A DNA stretch of 64,000 nt, from positions 5,208,001 through 5,272,000 of the forward strand of contig CM082576.2 of assembly GCA_040954595.2 (NCBI GenBank), read 5' to 3'. This document shows, piece after piece, positions 1 through 13,739 of the stretch; position 1 is the first letter of the stretch, and each line of letters opens with the position of its first letter. The notes beneath the pieces were generated by a model, which was not told the origin of the DNA, did no database searches, and saw nothing but the letters and a program-made list of their open reading frames with translations. Position numbers and translations under genes: made by a program. The stretch is from Balanoglossus misakiensis (taxonomy: Eukaryota; Hemichordata).

Positions 1-1
1 G

Positions 2-3000
2 GACCTGCTGTTAAATGATGATACATTGCTGAATAAAGTGCAATACACTGACCCTGAGGTCACTGAAGGGATTGAATTAAGTGGTGTTGAGCAGGCTTTG
101 ATTTTGGCAATGTGGTATGTTGTCATGGTGATCTTTTATCATTAGGTCGTCGTACCTTCATTTACAGTGATTGCCCCTTGATGCCTCAGCCATTGCTTAC
201 ATGTATTATCCATGTAAGCCTCGAAACTAAGTTACCAAGCCTTACATGGTATTGTCCTGGGATTTTGAAACTTAATGCATGTTTCATGAATTCTCCGGCC
301 AAATGCACCCTGTACATGAGAGCTCAAGATATAAACACAGAAATACTGATGGTTGGCATGGGAACATTTAAAATTGGCGATTTTCCATGACCTTGATTTT
401 GGTACGGCACGCCATCAACTGGGGTCTGTGTTCAATATTGGAATATAAACAAGAATGATCAATCAACTCTCTGTATCCCATCTGACAACTCGCTGAACTG
501 AGAACTGTTTTGAAATAAAAGCAGAGTTAGCTTATAAAAATGGTTTACTAATAGGTATAATATGCTATGGAATGAATCATCTTTGATGTATAAATGGACG
601 GAACAAATCATATTTGTATAAATCAGTTTCTCAATACATCTATTATATATATACCAACATATCAGATACAAAATCATTTGCCAACTGGATGTACGGTCAC
701 TCATTTTTGACAACATGACATTTCTTTGTAGCTGTTGACTTTTGTTTGTTTGTTTGTTTTCTCAGTATGGAACACAAAAGAACAAATCCTAAAGAAGAAC
801 TACTAACTGAAGAACTGCACAGTTTTATTCAAGTAAGTCATCCATCCAAACACTAATTTTATTGTCAGTGAACCGTCCCTCCAGAGAAGTAGTTTAAAAT
901 GTATTTGAGTCCCAAGGACTCTTATACAAACTCCCTGTACAATCCTTATGCAATTTGCCTTGGTCAAAAAAGAATGTTTACTAAAAAAAATCCATGTATA
1001 TTCTTCAAAACATTGTTCAAAACTACCCTGCAGTATAATTGCAATGAAAATAGCAGGAAAGGTGTAATATATTTTAATTCATGTATAATCATGTCTAATA
1101 TAGAGAATTTGCATTTTGTATGTTCTCCTGTGATATCACAGACAACTGAAGTTTGTGTTCCATCTTGTTGGCTTTAGTTCTCTGTAATCAATGGATCACG
1201 ATCACACTGTGGTAGCAATTACGCCAGTAATTTATATTTTCTTTCACTCCTTAGAAAAGTACATACCAATTTATGAGGCAGGGTTTAATGGACTTTAATG
1301 TCGTGCTGTCAATCAATGACGTTTTGGTCTTAAAATAGTCATAAAAAGACAATTTCAAAGCGATTCTGTGTTTATCTGTAACATTTCGGCACGGCTCCTG
1401 TTAGAATCAATATTTCATGCCATATGTTTTACCGACACTATTCAGTCAAATTTTAAAATAATTGGTTTGCTCAATGATGATGCATGACTTGACATCGCCA
1501 AGTTTCTGAAACGGCCTTGACATATATCTGAATCGACTGAAGGCACACGGTTTGGTGAATTTCATTCCAGCCAGATAGAATTGTTGTTCATGTGAACCGC
1601 TCTACCCGCAGCCAATTCTCAAATGAAGTGTAAAAAATAGAACTTCTGGTATTTAGGATGTCTAGTTCTTTGCCCTTAGCCATGCCTTGGAAACTTGTTT
1701 GACCCCGGGTGGTTAATTTAGAAAGAGAGATAACAAGAAAGATTTAAATCATCTCCCTGAACACTGGCTACTGTGAAATGAAGTTTGTAAATTTCCAATT
1801 TTAGCTTTTAGAGTAGGCGGTGTGTTGTGTGTACGTTCACATGAATCAATTATTTGACCACAAAAAGATTTCTTCAATTCTCAGTATAAATTATTATTCT
1901 GAGTCAGAGAAGTATATTCTGGAGAAATATATATTGACAATTTTATTGCTTTCAGGTCATGTTAGCAAACCCCAAAGTTTGGTGCATACAGACCAGGGCA
2001 TTACTTCTGAGAAGCAGCCTTGAAGACAACAGGAGGAAGACCATTGAAAGATCCATGATGCAAGTGGAGGTAAGAGTTAACCAACTTCTACTTTCGGAAT
2101 CTCCACTTTACATTCATGAACACCAGAGGGCATAAATGTCACGTTGAATTGCCCTTTCTCAAGTAAATGATCAGTCAGCCTCGTCAATCTTAATTGACTT
2201 GAAGTAATTCCGTTGAGAAGTTATTGCCGGATTCTTGTATTGGAAGACGTAAAAACAGTTGATTGTACTTCGTAAACACAAGATGAATTCCTTCAATCTC
2301 TCTCTCTCTCTTTTCAGCTGCTTGTCAACCAGTTCAAGGCTGAAGAACCCTCGGCTGGAAACAGGTTGTATTTATTCTATGCGTCTAATGCACCACCTAT
2401 CTGGAATGTTGAGGTGAGTTAGGGTGCCCTCAGTGTTGACATGTTTTCATGGGGAATGTAAGCTTGCCCCATGATAGCTTTGAGTGAGATACTTATCATC
2501 AGGAGTAATTCATTTGTCGTTTTTTATCATTTCTTTGACTCTTTATTCTTTACATACCTGGACAGCGTGACTATGCCAGTCTGTTGATAAAATTAGGAGC
2601 TGTCAAGACCGCCTTGGAAGTCTACCTGAGACTACAGTTGTGGGAAGATGCCATATCATGCTACCAAGTCCTAGGACGAGTTGAAAAGGTGAACGTCTTT
2701 TTAATCAGTCCACCTAACTCATTCAAACTGAATGATATCTGTATTTATGCATTGGTTTTTGATTTTATTGGAATTCACAATCTAAAAAAATCTATATTAG
2801 TTGGAAATTCCTGGAAAAGAATCACCTAATTATCTGAGTAATCAAAGAAAATGTGTATATAATGTATCTTTGCTCGATCAGGCCGAGAATCTAGTCAGAG
2901 AACAGCTAGCCATAAAGGAAACACCAAAACTGTGGTGCATTCTGGGAGATGTGACACAGGTAAGATTTAGGTTGTCATAGTGACTATAGTACCCAACACA

Positions 3001-6000
3001 AGACCAATTTGCATATCTCATTATCTTGCATGCGCTCTTTATTTCATGTACAACTCCTGACAAAGTAATAACCAAATATTAATGCATCTTTTTTTACTTT
3101 TTGGGGCCAAAAAATAGAATAAAACCTGACTTTTATTTTACTGCTTTTACAGTAGCAATCTCATGTCAAATATGTTTAGTCATTATATTTTCATACTCTG
3201 ATGACTTCGCACATTTCCTGAGGGCCAACATGCATTACTGTCACAGTGACGTGATAAAAGATGACATAGATTGATGGGCCCCCATTATTTTATTCAAACT
3301 GAAATTACTTCGATTTGTATTCCAGACACTGTATCTGTAATACAACTATGATGTGTTGACTTCGGTCAGCAGTGTTAGTTATTTCCATATAGAGCGCATG
3401 GCTGATCTTTGTTGTGACGTGAAAAAGAAAGGCCAGAGTTTACATGGGAGTGAGAACTTTGAGTCAGAATATGCGTGGCATTTTCTAGTTAATTTCACCT
3501 GTATGTACAAAAATATCCTTGATTTTGTCAAACCTGTGCACTACGCATCATTGTCACATTTGAGTTGAACTTGCCTTGTGATTACAGAACCTTCTGATGT
3601 GTGCGTGGTGTTTGAACTCGTTTGTTGAAGCAGGTGATTTGCATATTTCAGGATCACACGTACTATGAGAAAGCCTGGGAGTTGTCCAACCATCACAGTG
3701 CCAGAGCTCAGCGATCGCTCGGAAAACACTACTTCGGCAAAGAGGAGTACGATAAGTCCATAGAGCACTTCGAGATGTCTTTGAACATTAACGCATTACA
3801 GGTAAACTGTGGTACTGATTGGTAGAGTGGTGCTAGTATTAGCCATAGTTTGTATTTCTCACAGAACGTTTTTGTGACAAAGTCATTGTCATTGATGTGT
3901 TGTTGAGCATCAAGCCTTTACTTTGACAACTCCGTTTATCTATGACATCGTTCAGTGGATTTTTTCTAAGCAGAGATCAAAGGTCAAGGAAACTGAGGTG
4001 AAATCATAAATTTTACCTTTCATCGGCATTTTAAAACTTACCGGTAGTTGGAATTCATTACCATGGTAACCAAGTCTGTATGTCTGTATTTCAGTATTCA
4101 GTATGGTTTCTGATGGGCTTTGCTGCCATGGAGACTAAGAAATATAATATTGCCATCAAAGCATATCATAGATGTACTACATTGGACAGTGATGTAAGTT
4201 TTATGTTGCATCAGTATAGAATTGCTGCCGCTTTGTAAGTGACACTTTCAAACACGTTTCTGATTTTATGATGGGAAATGAATGGCTGTAAGATGTATCC
4301 TAGATGCTGCACAGAAAATGTCGAGTAAGAAAATGTGTGGTTTTGGATATCATGATCTTTTTACCTGCTGGCCTTTAGCGTTTTGCAGTCAAATAAAAGT
4401 ATTGTAATATTTTCTGCTATCCATCAGAACTTTGAAGCTTGGAATAATCTGTCTACGGCTTACATTAGGACACAGCAGAAGTAAGTAAAGAAAACAATCT
4501 CTGTTATCATATCGCTGTCAGTATTTTCATGAGAAGACGTTTATCTCTACATTTTCTGTCAGAATAAAGTCTTTAATTTTAAAACAATTTTGTTTCAGAA
4601 TGAAAGCCTTTAGGACTCTTCAAGAATCCTTCAAATGCAACTACGAAAATTGGAAAGTTTGGGAAAACTTTCTTTTTGTGAGTAGATTTTACAGTATATT
4701 ACTTTGCAATGGATGACTTCAACATGACAGATTTCATAACCACCGACACTTTTACATTAACTGCTTTGAGAGAAATACAATCTGTGGTAAAATTAACTGT
4801 TATTTGAGAAATGCAGTCATATATCAATGACAAGTATTGCACAGTCATGTATCTTTGGATGAATATATGGTTACAAGATCAAATTCAAGCCTTTCTCTGA
4901 ACAACTTTTTATCACTATTCTTTACAGACCTGCACAGACATTGGAAAATTTGAAGACTTGATCCGAGCCTATCACAGACTATTAGATCTCAAAGATTCTT
5001 ACTCTGATGGAGAGGTCTTACAAATTCTGGCCAATGCTATTGTTCAAGATCTCTCTGATGCTGATGGAAATCCAGGTTAGGAAGAACTTTCAATTGTCAA
5101 TTCATAAAATCAAATGATGATGATGATAGACATAATCAAACCAAAATTCTGGTCAGGTGGAATTTTAATGATAATGTCTGTGTTGATGAATTAATAACGA
5201 TTCTTTGCATTTGTAATTGCAGCTGGGAGATTGAAGAGCAAAGCACAAGAATTATTTGGCAGACAGACTTCCAAAGTGACCAATGATGTCTCCATCTGGA
5301 AAGCATATGCCACTCTGCTTGGAAATGGCTATTCAGACAATGAAGCAGATAGTGACAAGGTGCGAAAGTGTTTGCTTTCGATAAAAATATGGATGCAAAT
5401 TATACAAACAGGAAAAAAAATGTAAAGGGAAAGTTAGATAATAGAGTTTTAGAAAATGGAAGATGGACACATGTACACTCACTCACTCATCCACTTACCC
5501 ACCAATCCATGAACGAAGGAAAAAATGAAGATATGTTCAGAGTAAGCAACTAATGTTCCTTTTTATAAAAAAACACTTTTCCTCAGGCATTGCAGTGTCT
5601 GCAGAAAGCCCATCGTGTGCTGACACAGGGGTCATCCTGGTTCCAAGAGGTCAAGTCCAGCAAAGAGGTCCTACAAGAGTCTATACAACTTGCTGAAGGT
5701 GGAATATTTTTTAGATTTTTTACATGATCCCATGTGTGAGGGTAATAATTAAAGCATAAAGAGCAACAAGACTTATATACAGCAGAGATACAGCTGTGGC
5801 TTTTGATGCATCATTGATCAGTGACAGGTAAACACTACAAATTGTATCAAAAAATGCTGGTGAGACTAAACAAAGCACACTGACCACATGGAATGTCTAA
5901 TGAAACAACTGTTGTCTTCTCCACTACAGCATACTGCCGGTGCAGCGCACGGAAAACCAATTCCGGGGAAGCCATTCAGCTCCTATCCTCTGGAAAACTT

Positions 6001-6477
6001 ATGTTAAAACCAATCCTAACTAAGATTAAGGTATGGATAAAACAGATGACGCAATAGTCTGTATTACAATTGAATGATAAAAAAATTGCATAATTTATTC
6101 ATGAAAGTTAACCTTTTCCAAATCTCTGTGGTGATTCGCAAGGTACAGTGTGACTTCTAAAGCCAATATGATGCACCACTGATGTAAAAAAAATATTTTC
6201 ATGATGAAAGGACATGGTTTATGATATATTACATGTAAAGACATCGCTCAAAAGCAGAGATTGTCTGCAATGACACAAATTTAATCTCAGAAATCTTGTT
6301 TGACAGTGGAAACAATGATGCATTATATTTCATAGGATATCATTTTGATTTGATTTACAGCAATCATATGAAGATACAGTCACTGGCGACATTCACCCAG
6401 AATTGGCAGACGTCTACAGTTCAGCAGAGCAGAAAGTCCTGGAAATTGTGGGACTGATACAAGAACGAAAATCATAG
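2..6477 (+). CDS. TTC27: TTC27, tetratricopeptide repeat protein 27 (3' part, 15 exons)
   Basis: Exons: 2-114, 766-832, 1956-2069, 2318-2413, 2566-2688, 2882-2959, 3652-3801, 4095-4193, 4428-4480, 4599-4677, 4928-5075, 5223-5359, 5587-5698, 5930-6030, 6361-6477 (TAG). All have AG/GT borders and phases agree throughout, giving about 528 residues; the vertebrate protein is about 840, so the N-terminal third lies left of the window. Recognisable family stretches are IERSMMQVE, IKLGAVKTALEVYLRLQLWE, YYEKAWELSNHHSARAQRS, AWNNLSTAYIR, IRAYHRLLDLKD and KAQELFGRQTSKVTNDVSIW. The middle and C-terminal parts hold TPR helices. TTC27 is the animal relative of yeast Emw1; family knowledge links it to rRNA/RNA biogenesis rather than an enzymatic reaction. 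An AATAAA lies 217 bases past the stop. It is convergent with MAD2L1BP. Identification is secure; exact borders of short exons (53 and 67 nt) are less so. Confidence 0.93.
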
Positions 6478-6693
6478 TTGCAATTACAATTAATGAACCC
6501 TGCCATTATTAGATGAACATGTCACAGTGTAGTAATATTTATCACAAACAAATTACTGTAGTACAATAGTGACTGTGTTTATCATCAAATTTCCATCATG
6601 GTATTATGTTCTGTAAACTACACACAAGATAGCGGTCTAAAGTCTGTGTAGCACTTTTTATCCTACAGTTGCGTTTTAAATCTAAAATCATGA

Positions 6694-6699
6694 AATAAA
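6694..6699 (+). terminator. polyadenylation signal of TTC27
   Basis: AATAAA, 217 bases after the TTC27 stop codon, the first canonical signal downstream. It fixes a 3' UTR of about 240 bases. Confidence 0.6.
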
Positions 6700-6719
6700 T
6701 CTAGAAAATAATTCTTCCA

Positions 6720-7234
6720 ACTCATTTTTAAATACGTGGCCCTTGTTAAAAACATTGTGAAAAGCAGAAAAGCGCTCCACGAGGTGTTGGTTTTTAAAAA
6801 GAAAGATGAGGCACAAACAGTGGATCATATGGAGACATGTTACATAGTATTATAACTCAAATTCTGGCGCATATGACTTGGCTAGTGTTACAGCGATTGA
6901 CTCGAAAAATATCAGTCTTAATTTAGATGCTTGTGATATCAAGCTATTCAATTTCATAATTCTGGTAGTATCAGCAGTGACACTGGAATATTTCATGATT
7001 TTTCTGAACCTCAAAGTCATTTCTGTGGGGAAAAAATGGCACACTCCTTTCATTGCTTTAGCCCAAAATGTGGGTCCTCGACTTCAGATTTCAGTACATG
7101 TCAGTTTCTGTAGATTTTATAGCCAGTATTGCACCATGCCTAGTGTTTAGATTCTCTGCCTATATTTGCATAGTATCTCTGGCATTGACTGATAAGGGAA
7201 TACATGCATTTCTCACAGATCTAACATAAATTCT
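6720..7234. other. intergenic between convergent TTC27 and MAD2L1BP
   Basis: AT-rich, with no exon-like segment that I can support on either strand. The part next to 7235 should be the 3' UTR of MAD2L1BP, but I find no canonical AATAAA for the minus strand here. Confidence 0.5.
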
Positions 7235-8396
7235 CTACAGGAACAGATCACCCCGGGCTTCTTGTGTTTTGAGTTTGAATCCTTTGATCGGCCGGGGGGC
7301 TTGAAACCAAATGCTGTTTTCTCGGTACTGAGTTTTCTCACAGCCATGCGATTCCTTGCTCATAAACTGTATCTGGAAATGTTTCCCCCTTGTTGGCATC
7401 TTGAACGTCGTTTTGGGCCTGAACCAATCCAGTCCGCTATCCCTGTGGGTTTCAAGCATGACTATGGCACTGGTCTGTTTTAGACTGTCCGCCTCAGACA
7501 ACGCTGCATTGGTGATCAGTGTCCTCATTAATGTCCTCACACCGTTTCTACAGTTAGCATCCTCCGCAATAAAGTCGTTGTTGACGTGACTGAGATCCAA
7601 TACATAGACTTCTCTTGGACTGACAGCTGTTGATCCAAAAATCAGCATTAGCCTGGAAACGCGAGTCATTTGCAAGGCAGCGTCAATGTGGTTGAAATGC
7701 TCGTCAATGGCTGCTAGCGTCTGCAAACACTTCCGATGTTCTAAAGATGGTCTTTTATGGCATCCTGATTCACTTTCCTGAAAGAAAGAAAAAATGCAAG
7801 TTTTGAGTCCTTCTTTCAACCTTTTTTTGATGGAAGACATACTTTACAGTATACACCATTTTGTACTCTAAGACTACGACAACGTTTGGGGAGGGTCAGA
7901 CTATCACAGGTCTCCACTTCCTGGATACTCAAATGCAATATGCTGCAGCTTCTCACAGTTCAGCTGCATATAGTCAGTGCTGGGCTGGCTCTGCTCTGTC
8001 ATTTGTCTGTTGGGGCATATTAAAATTTTCCACAGTTACAATGTAATCAAGCCACTAATTGAAATGATCGCAGCTCCTGTTGAATAAGATCAGGGAAGTA
8101 ACGGTAACACATATTTGGAAGAACGAGCTAACAATCAACATCATTTGTTGTTGTAGGAACAGGTGCCCACTGCCTTTGTAAATCATTGTTATCATTCATG
8201 TCCTTACCTGTGTGACGTATCGTCGTTTCAGATGTTCGTATGGCATCGGTATCTGTTCTCGTTGGTATAGCAGATACTTGATGGTTTCCAAAACCAATCT
8301 AGATTGTAAATGCGGTGGAACATTACCATCAAGTCTAACATCACACTTTTCTACCGAGGCGGCCCTTCTTGTATCGTTTCTTAGTCGCGCCTCCAT
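7235..8396 (-). CDS. MAD2L1BP: MAD2L1-binding protein, p31comet (2 coding exons)
   Basis: Exon 1 8396-8208 and exon 2 7777-7235 join in phase 0 and encode 243 residues; the human protein is 274. p31comet adopts a HORMA-like fold, binds closed MAD2 and, with TRIP13, dismantles mitotic checkpoint complexes so that the spindle checkpoint is silenced. Family stretches visible here: YLLYQREQIPMPYEHLKRRY in exon 1; RKCLQTLAAIDEHF, FGSTAVSPREVYVLDLSH, DWFRPKTTFKMPTRGKHF and the C-terminal IWFQAPRPIKGFK in exon 2. The ATG at 8396 is the first in frame; an in-frame stop lies upstream of the TTG at 8447, so longer starts are excluded unless an upstream exon exists. It is tandem with GNPAT on the same strand, about 320 bases beyond the likely GNPAT poly(A) site. 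Confidence 0.93.
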
Positions 8397-8716
8397 TTTG
8401 AATGCACTGTGCGCGTTCGTTTGTTTGTTACTAAGCTCCTCTTCCAAGCGCCGTCAAAGATTCAAGTACTGATTTCTTTCGTTTTTACGAAAGTTATCGC
8501 ACGCTCAAATTTGGCCCTTCCAAATTCTCATACAGCCCCTTTACCAGAAACTTGTAATTATTATGCAAAATTGTATAATGTAAGGGAAGGATTGTTGAAT
8601 GGAGATGGCAATTTTCTGAGCTGATTCTCTGCTGTTAACTGTATTAAAACTACACTTTTGGATTACCACACAATGTTAAAAATAAGTAACTATGAGCCAA
8701 TATAGATAGTGATATA
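8397..8716. other. short intergenic / MAD2L1BP upstream region
   Basis: Holds the 5' UTR and promoter of MAD2L1BP on the minus strand, right after the GNPAT 3' end. No TATA box or other clear element seen. Confidence 0.4.
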
Positions 8717-8722
8717 TTTATT
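8717..8722 (-). terminator. candidate polyadenylation signal of GNPAT
   Basis: AATAAA on the minus strand, about 720 bases past the GNPAT stop (9444). The long A+T-rich stretch 8723-9443 is then the GNPAT 3' UTR; a C-run sits at about 9310-9320 in it. Confidence 0.5.
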
Positions 8723-9443
8723 TTTTTCAAAATAATTCACAACAGTACAAAAGATCATATGAATAGACAGAAATGATGGGACACATTTTAGTCAATGTCT
8801 TAAATAAATTATGACTAGAAGTCTATTAGTACTTTCATATTGCACAAAATTACATGAGCACCATGTTGCTCCTAACAACTATGGCAACTAAACATTCATA
8901 CTGATAGCAAATTCAGTTGGAATTTCCTTATATGATGTTCAGAAATGTTTGAATGTTGCACTTTACAAAAGAATTTCCATGAAAAAATAATTTGATTCCA
9001 AGATTAAATGGCTCCAGCCATGTATATCTAAAATTCATAGCAGTTACTTTCTAATTCTATGAATATTTTACTGGCAAAACTGATCAGATATGACACCACC
9101 TTGTGCACATGCACCGAGTTCCAAATAAATTGTATAAAAATTTAATGTTACTGATATGCCAGTTAGTGATAATACTGTGCAAAAAAACTGTATTAATTCA
9201 GATACTAGTTAGTGACAACTGGTAACAGCGTATCCATCACCATTGTTACTACTGGTAGTTTTAACCTGCTGCCAACAAAATGTACAGCCACAGAACCAGT
9301 GCAAATTGCCCCCCCCCCCCATTTTGACTAATCTTCCATAAATTGAAGATGAAGTCATTCTTGTTTGATCTGGGATGGTCTTCGCTGACATCCAGAATTA
9401 TTAAGCATTCAATTGGACAATTCTCTGACAGCTCAGTCTTCAT

Positions 9444-12400
9444 TTACAACTTTGCCTTCATTTCTGCTGGCATCACTGCTTGAGGCCTGTATGACAAACT
9501 CTTCTCTGGAACTGCAATAATTCCAGCTACAGAACAAAATAGACAAAAAACAAAAACAATTAATGCATGTCATTTTGTGTCCATCACATCTAAACAGAGG
9601 TTATTCTCATCTATGACTGTTACGGTACACTCACCTATTCTGTCAGCAATTTTGGCAACTTCCTCATTGATTGGATCATACACAGAATTACCATTATCAC
9701 CATTCCTGAAATTAAAAAAAAATCAGAGTTTTTAATTGGCTAAAATCTGATACTGTACATCACACATACACGCGCGCGTGAACACCAACACACACACAAA
9801 CAAATTCTTGTTTGTATCACTGTCTTTTGTCCTTCACAGCAATCAGACCTGCCAGACCAAGCAGTCATTGGGATCACTTCCATTTCAAGTACAATATACA
9901 TGTACACGAGAAACTTGAGGGACAGTACATGGGAAGAACGATACCTTGCAATTTTCTTGACAGCTTGAAGTTTCACCAGTGCATTAAGTGCATTTTCAAG
10001 AAGATTCCGGGACAGAATGTCGAAATATGGAATGTCACCTGAAACAAATGTGAGAGCAGTAATTAAAATGACATGGTTCAACTGTATAAATCTGGCAACT
10101 GATGCTACGAATACTGGAGATCTAACAGATTTTAATTCACCTGGGGCCACGTGCAAGAGTGCACCACCATATGGTTGTGAGAAAACAGTTAGATGTGCCC
10201 CACAAATGGGTACATGAATATGTATGACAACATGAAATATTTACCTGATATAATCATCTCTATCATCATATTCTGAGCTCCCCTCACAAGAGTTGCAGAT
10301 TTTCGATTCTCATCACTGAGAGCAGAGGGATGCGGAAAACTCAACAAATATTTGCACATCACCTGGATGTCATAAAAAAAGAAAGTCAGAAAGAAATATG
10401 AGATGGACTGTCCTCTGATGCAAATACACAAGTCGTATAAAGAAAAGGCAAGTATTCAGCCAGTGTATTTGTATTGTCAAACTGTGTCTGGCCAGATGAA
10501 ATTGACTTACCCAGTAACCAAGAAGGAATGGTGAGAACATTTTCTGAAGGAAAGACAGCAATTTCTCTCCACTGCCTTGTCTGGAAACTTCATTTTGGCT
10601 CACCACAAGCGTGCCGTTGCTGTGAAACTTTTTGAGTGCTGATTGGAAGTCCTGTGGGGGGAAAGAAACCAGTGGAAAGGTCAAGAGAATCCTGCAAAGG
10701 TAACACTGCAGCACTTGAGTTGGTAAAAATGGATCCAGATCTTCAACATGTATGGAGATTCTGAAGTTCCTCACTTTACTCGCATACATCCTGTTGAACA
10801 CTGATCATATCATTGGTGAAACCTACCTCTTGAGTGGTTGCTGGATGGAAGATGAATTCCATGCACAGTAATTGCACCAAGAATCTGTACTCTGTAAATA
10901 AATAATCTGAAATGGGAAAAAAATTATGACATTATAATTTACTTTCAAATCACACTTCCATTAGACAATGCAAACTAACACGTGCAGTAATAATGTTATG
11001 GGCCTTGCCACAAACAGACACTTAGAGTTACATGTAAACAATGACAATACCTTTGAGATGTGTAGTCTCATTTCCCATCGCTAAGGCAACCATTGCCATT
11101 TTGACAAAGACGTGAGTGAGTTGGTTTCTATAGTGACCAATTATCACATACACAGTTGCCATGGACATGACATCATTGGGACTCATATGTTCAGATTTTG
11201 GAATAGGTCTGGGTGTGACATCATCCACGTTGGTCTTGGCGACCAGTCTTCCATCCTTGGTTACCAAGGCAACAGAATGATGGACTTCAAGGCATGCTTT
11301 GACAACTTCTCTGACGGTCTGTGTGGCTGTCAAAGTTTATATTAAGAAGTTACCACAATTTGATATACATGTAATATGCATCACGTGTGAGCTAGAGTAA
11401 TAATCTTTTCTGTACCTGGTATTTTCATGTACAAATGTAGTCAGAATGAAAGCACAATGCTGCATGACATACCTGGCCAATCCAAAAAGGCCCCAGTACT
11501 GCTTGTCTGTTTACCCAGCCAGGCTACCTCTGTGTACAAGTCTTCTAAGGCTATTTCACCGTAGTTTTGTAAAAGTATTGTTGCAATAAGGCTCCAAACT
11601 GATATCACAAAGTTTTTCTGTTGTTGCAAAATGACTGTGTAGGAAAACTCGTTCACAAACTGTTGTTCTGTTTTGTTCAGTAAAAATTTAAACCTGAAAA
11701 GTGAAAAGAAATGACTTCTAATGTTTTAAGAGTATAGGCGAAAACTGGAAGGAGATGAACAAATAGCTGACGTACATCACTTTGGTGAAATTTCCAGTGA
11801 AAATGTTTATAAGTGAGTTAATTATTTGCATTTCACTGCAAAGCACAGAACTAACCTTGGAGCCAAATTATGGAGACTTCTGTCAACTTTGCCCTCACTG
11901 TGAGTTCTCAATGAAATAGGATCCCCAAAGTACACATAAAATGGACCAAAGTCATCATTCAGTATACCCCTGGCTTTGAAAAGGCCCTGGAGGTGAAAGA
12001 AAAGGACTGGATTATGATATTTTCAAACGAACTTAACATTCTGATTGACATCATGTGCATCATTCACAAAGACTTATCCCAGCAGTCTGTCGATGATGTT
12101 GACTGTGATGTCGCCAGTCTAACAATGCAGACACAGGGATGTCATCAATCTGTCCAGTATATCACTATGATTTCACCACCCTTGTATCAAGCTTCACTGT
12201 ATTTAGTAAAAAGTGAACTTACTGAGGTTGACTCTTTAGGTTTGGGCACCCCCAACATTTCTCTGCCATACAAGACTTCTTCAAGAACTCTGTCATAACT
12301 GATGCTGATTGGTACAAAAGTTATATCTGTTAATTTTCCGTTGAAGTACGGCTCGACCACAGTGCCCATCAAACCTGCAAGAAAGAGACACAGTTGTTAG

Positions 12401-13739
12401 TGAATCTTCACAATGTGGATATCATGGCTCAACAACTCTGCCACTCTCCATTTTAATTCCCACTCGCCTTGTTTTGGAGGCAAAGATTTGGCCGTTCTGC
12501 TTCTGGTTCCTTCAATGAAGAACTCCACAGGTGCATCTCCATTGATGACCAATCTCTGCACGTACTCAGTGAACACTGCCCAGTAAAGCTTGTCACTGCC
12601 AAAGGAGCGCCTGATGTAGAAAGCACCGGCGTTCCTTAGTAACCTCCCAACAAACTTCATGTGCATGAAATCTGTGTGAGCATAAATTAACACTGATTAG
12701 AAATTATGCTAGTCTCAGTTAAACATGGCTTTTTTTTATAACCACCATTAGCAGAAACATTTGGGAATGTGTGATTTTCCTTCCGCCATCTTGGAAACTT
12801 GGTGGGTCGACACCCATAGTACGAGCCAATCAAGTTCAAGGGAATGACATTTACAGTGACTCTTACCCTGTCCTGCAGCAATGTACGGCATTGGCAGATC
12901 ATACTGAAAACATACGTAGGACAAAATCAGGAAATCCATGTAACTACGATGAGTTGGTAGAAACACTACTGGTGATTCTTTAAGAGCTTTTCGCGTCTGT
13001 AAGTAAACAGATATAAATAAAACATAGAAGGTTTGGAAAAGCATGGAACTGGTTGGAAAACTACAGGGTACCTGACGATGTGCATAGCTGTTGTTGCTCA
13101 GTATTATAGCAACCTTGATAAACTGAATAGGGAACCTTGTTAACATTCACAAAAGCACCACCCTGCCCTTGGGTTCTACAGTACGTAGTATAACCCGTTG
13201 TTCACATACCTTTTCAACACCATCCAAATTTGCATAGATACCTCGGAATAAGAGTTTGAACGCCTTGGGCAAGAGACAAGCTAGGAACCTAATGGATCCC
13301 ATGCCAAAATTATGCCCCATCTCATCAATGAGCTCTTTGGCTTCCTGCAGAAATTTACTGTCATTTTCACCACTTTCAGCTGAAAGCTTCATTTGTTGAA
13401 AAGAAAAGAAAAATATGTTAGAAAAGGGACAACAATTAACAATCCATCTAGCTCTGCTCCCACTGCTACATATATGATTTAATGTATAAATTATCGGATC
13501 ATGGAGATAAAAACATAGTTGTCTATTAAAACAAAAGAAGAAAGAAAAGAACCCACTTCTTTGATGGCATTTTGAAGTCTTGGCGATTGCAGTACTTGTT
13601 GTTTGATTCCCTCCGGAGTCTGGTCAGCGGCAAATCTGTATTCTGGAATATTTTCCCTCGTTCTCAAGGACCACCAAAGCTCTCCATTCCTTCTCCTCTC
13701 AGCCAAGAAATCGTCAAGATCGTCAGTGTGACTAGCCAT
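9444..13739 (-). CDS. GNPAT: dihydroxyacetone phosphate acyltransferase, peroxisomal (14 coding exons)
   Basis: Exons (minus): 13739-13557, 13386-13210, 12996-12867, 12671-12468, 12374-12223, 11986-11856, 11693-11473, 11326-11051, 10906-10827, 10651-10511, 10362-10245, 10038-9945, 9705-9635, 9526-9444. Phases agree and give 686 residues (human 680). GNPAT acylates dihydroxyacetone phosphate, the first step of ether lipid and plasmalogen synthesis, on the inner peroxisomal face. Acyltransferase motifs are intact: HRSYMD (HX4D, His136/Asp141), [10 protein letters not shown] (179-188), FFIEGTRSR (214-222) and VPISISYD. The protein ends MKAKL, a PTS1-type peroxisomal signal. An in-frame TAA upstream of 13739 supports that ATG, and an acceptor at 13804-13806 suggests a non-coding first exon further up. 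Intron 4 (12467-12375) reads GC-AG: the exon ends CAAG and is followed by GCGAGT. Confidence 0.96.

Noticed and set aside
8397-8447. Upstream extension of MAD2L1BP to 8447
   Set aside because: The codon at 8447 is TTG, not ATG, and a stop lies just upstream in frame; the first ATG is at 8396.
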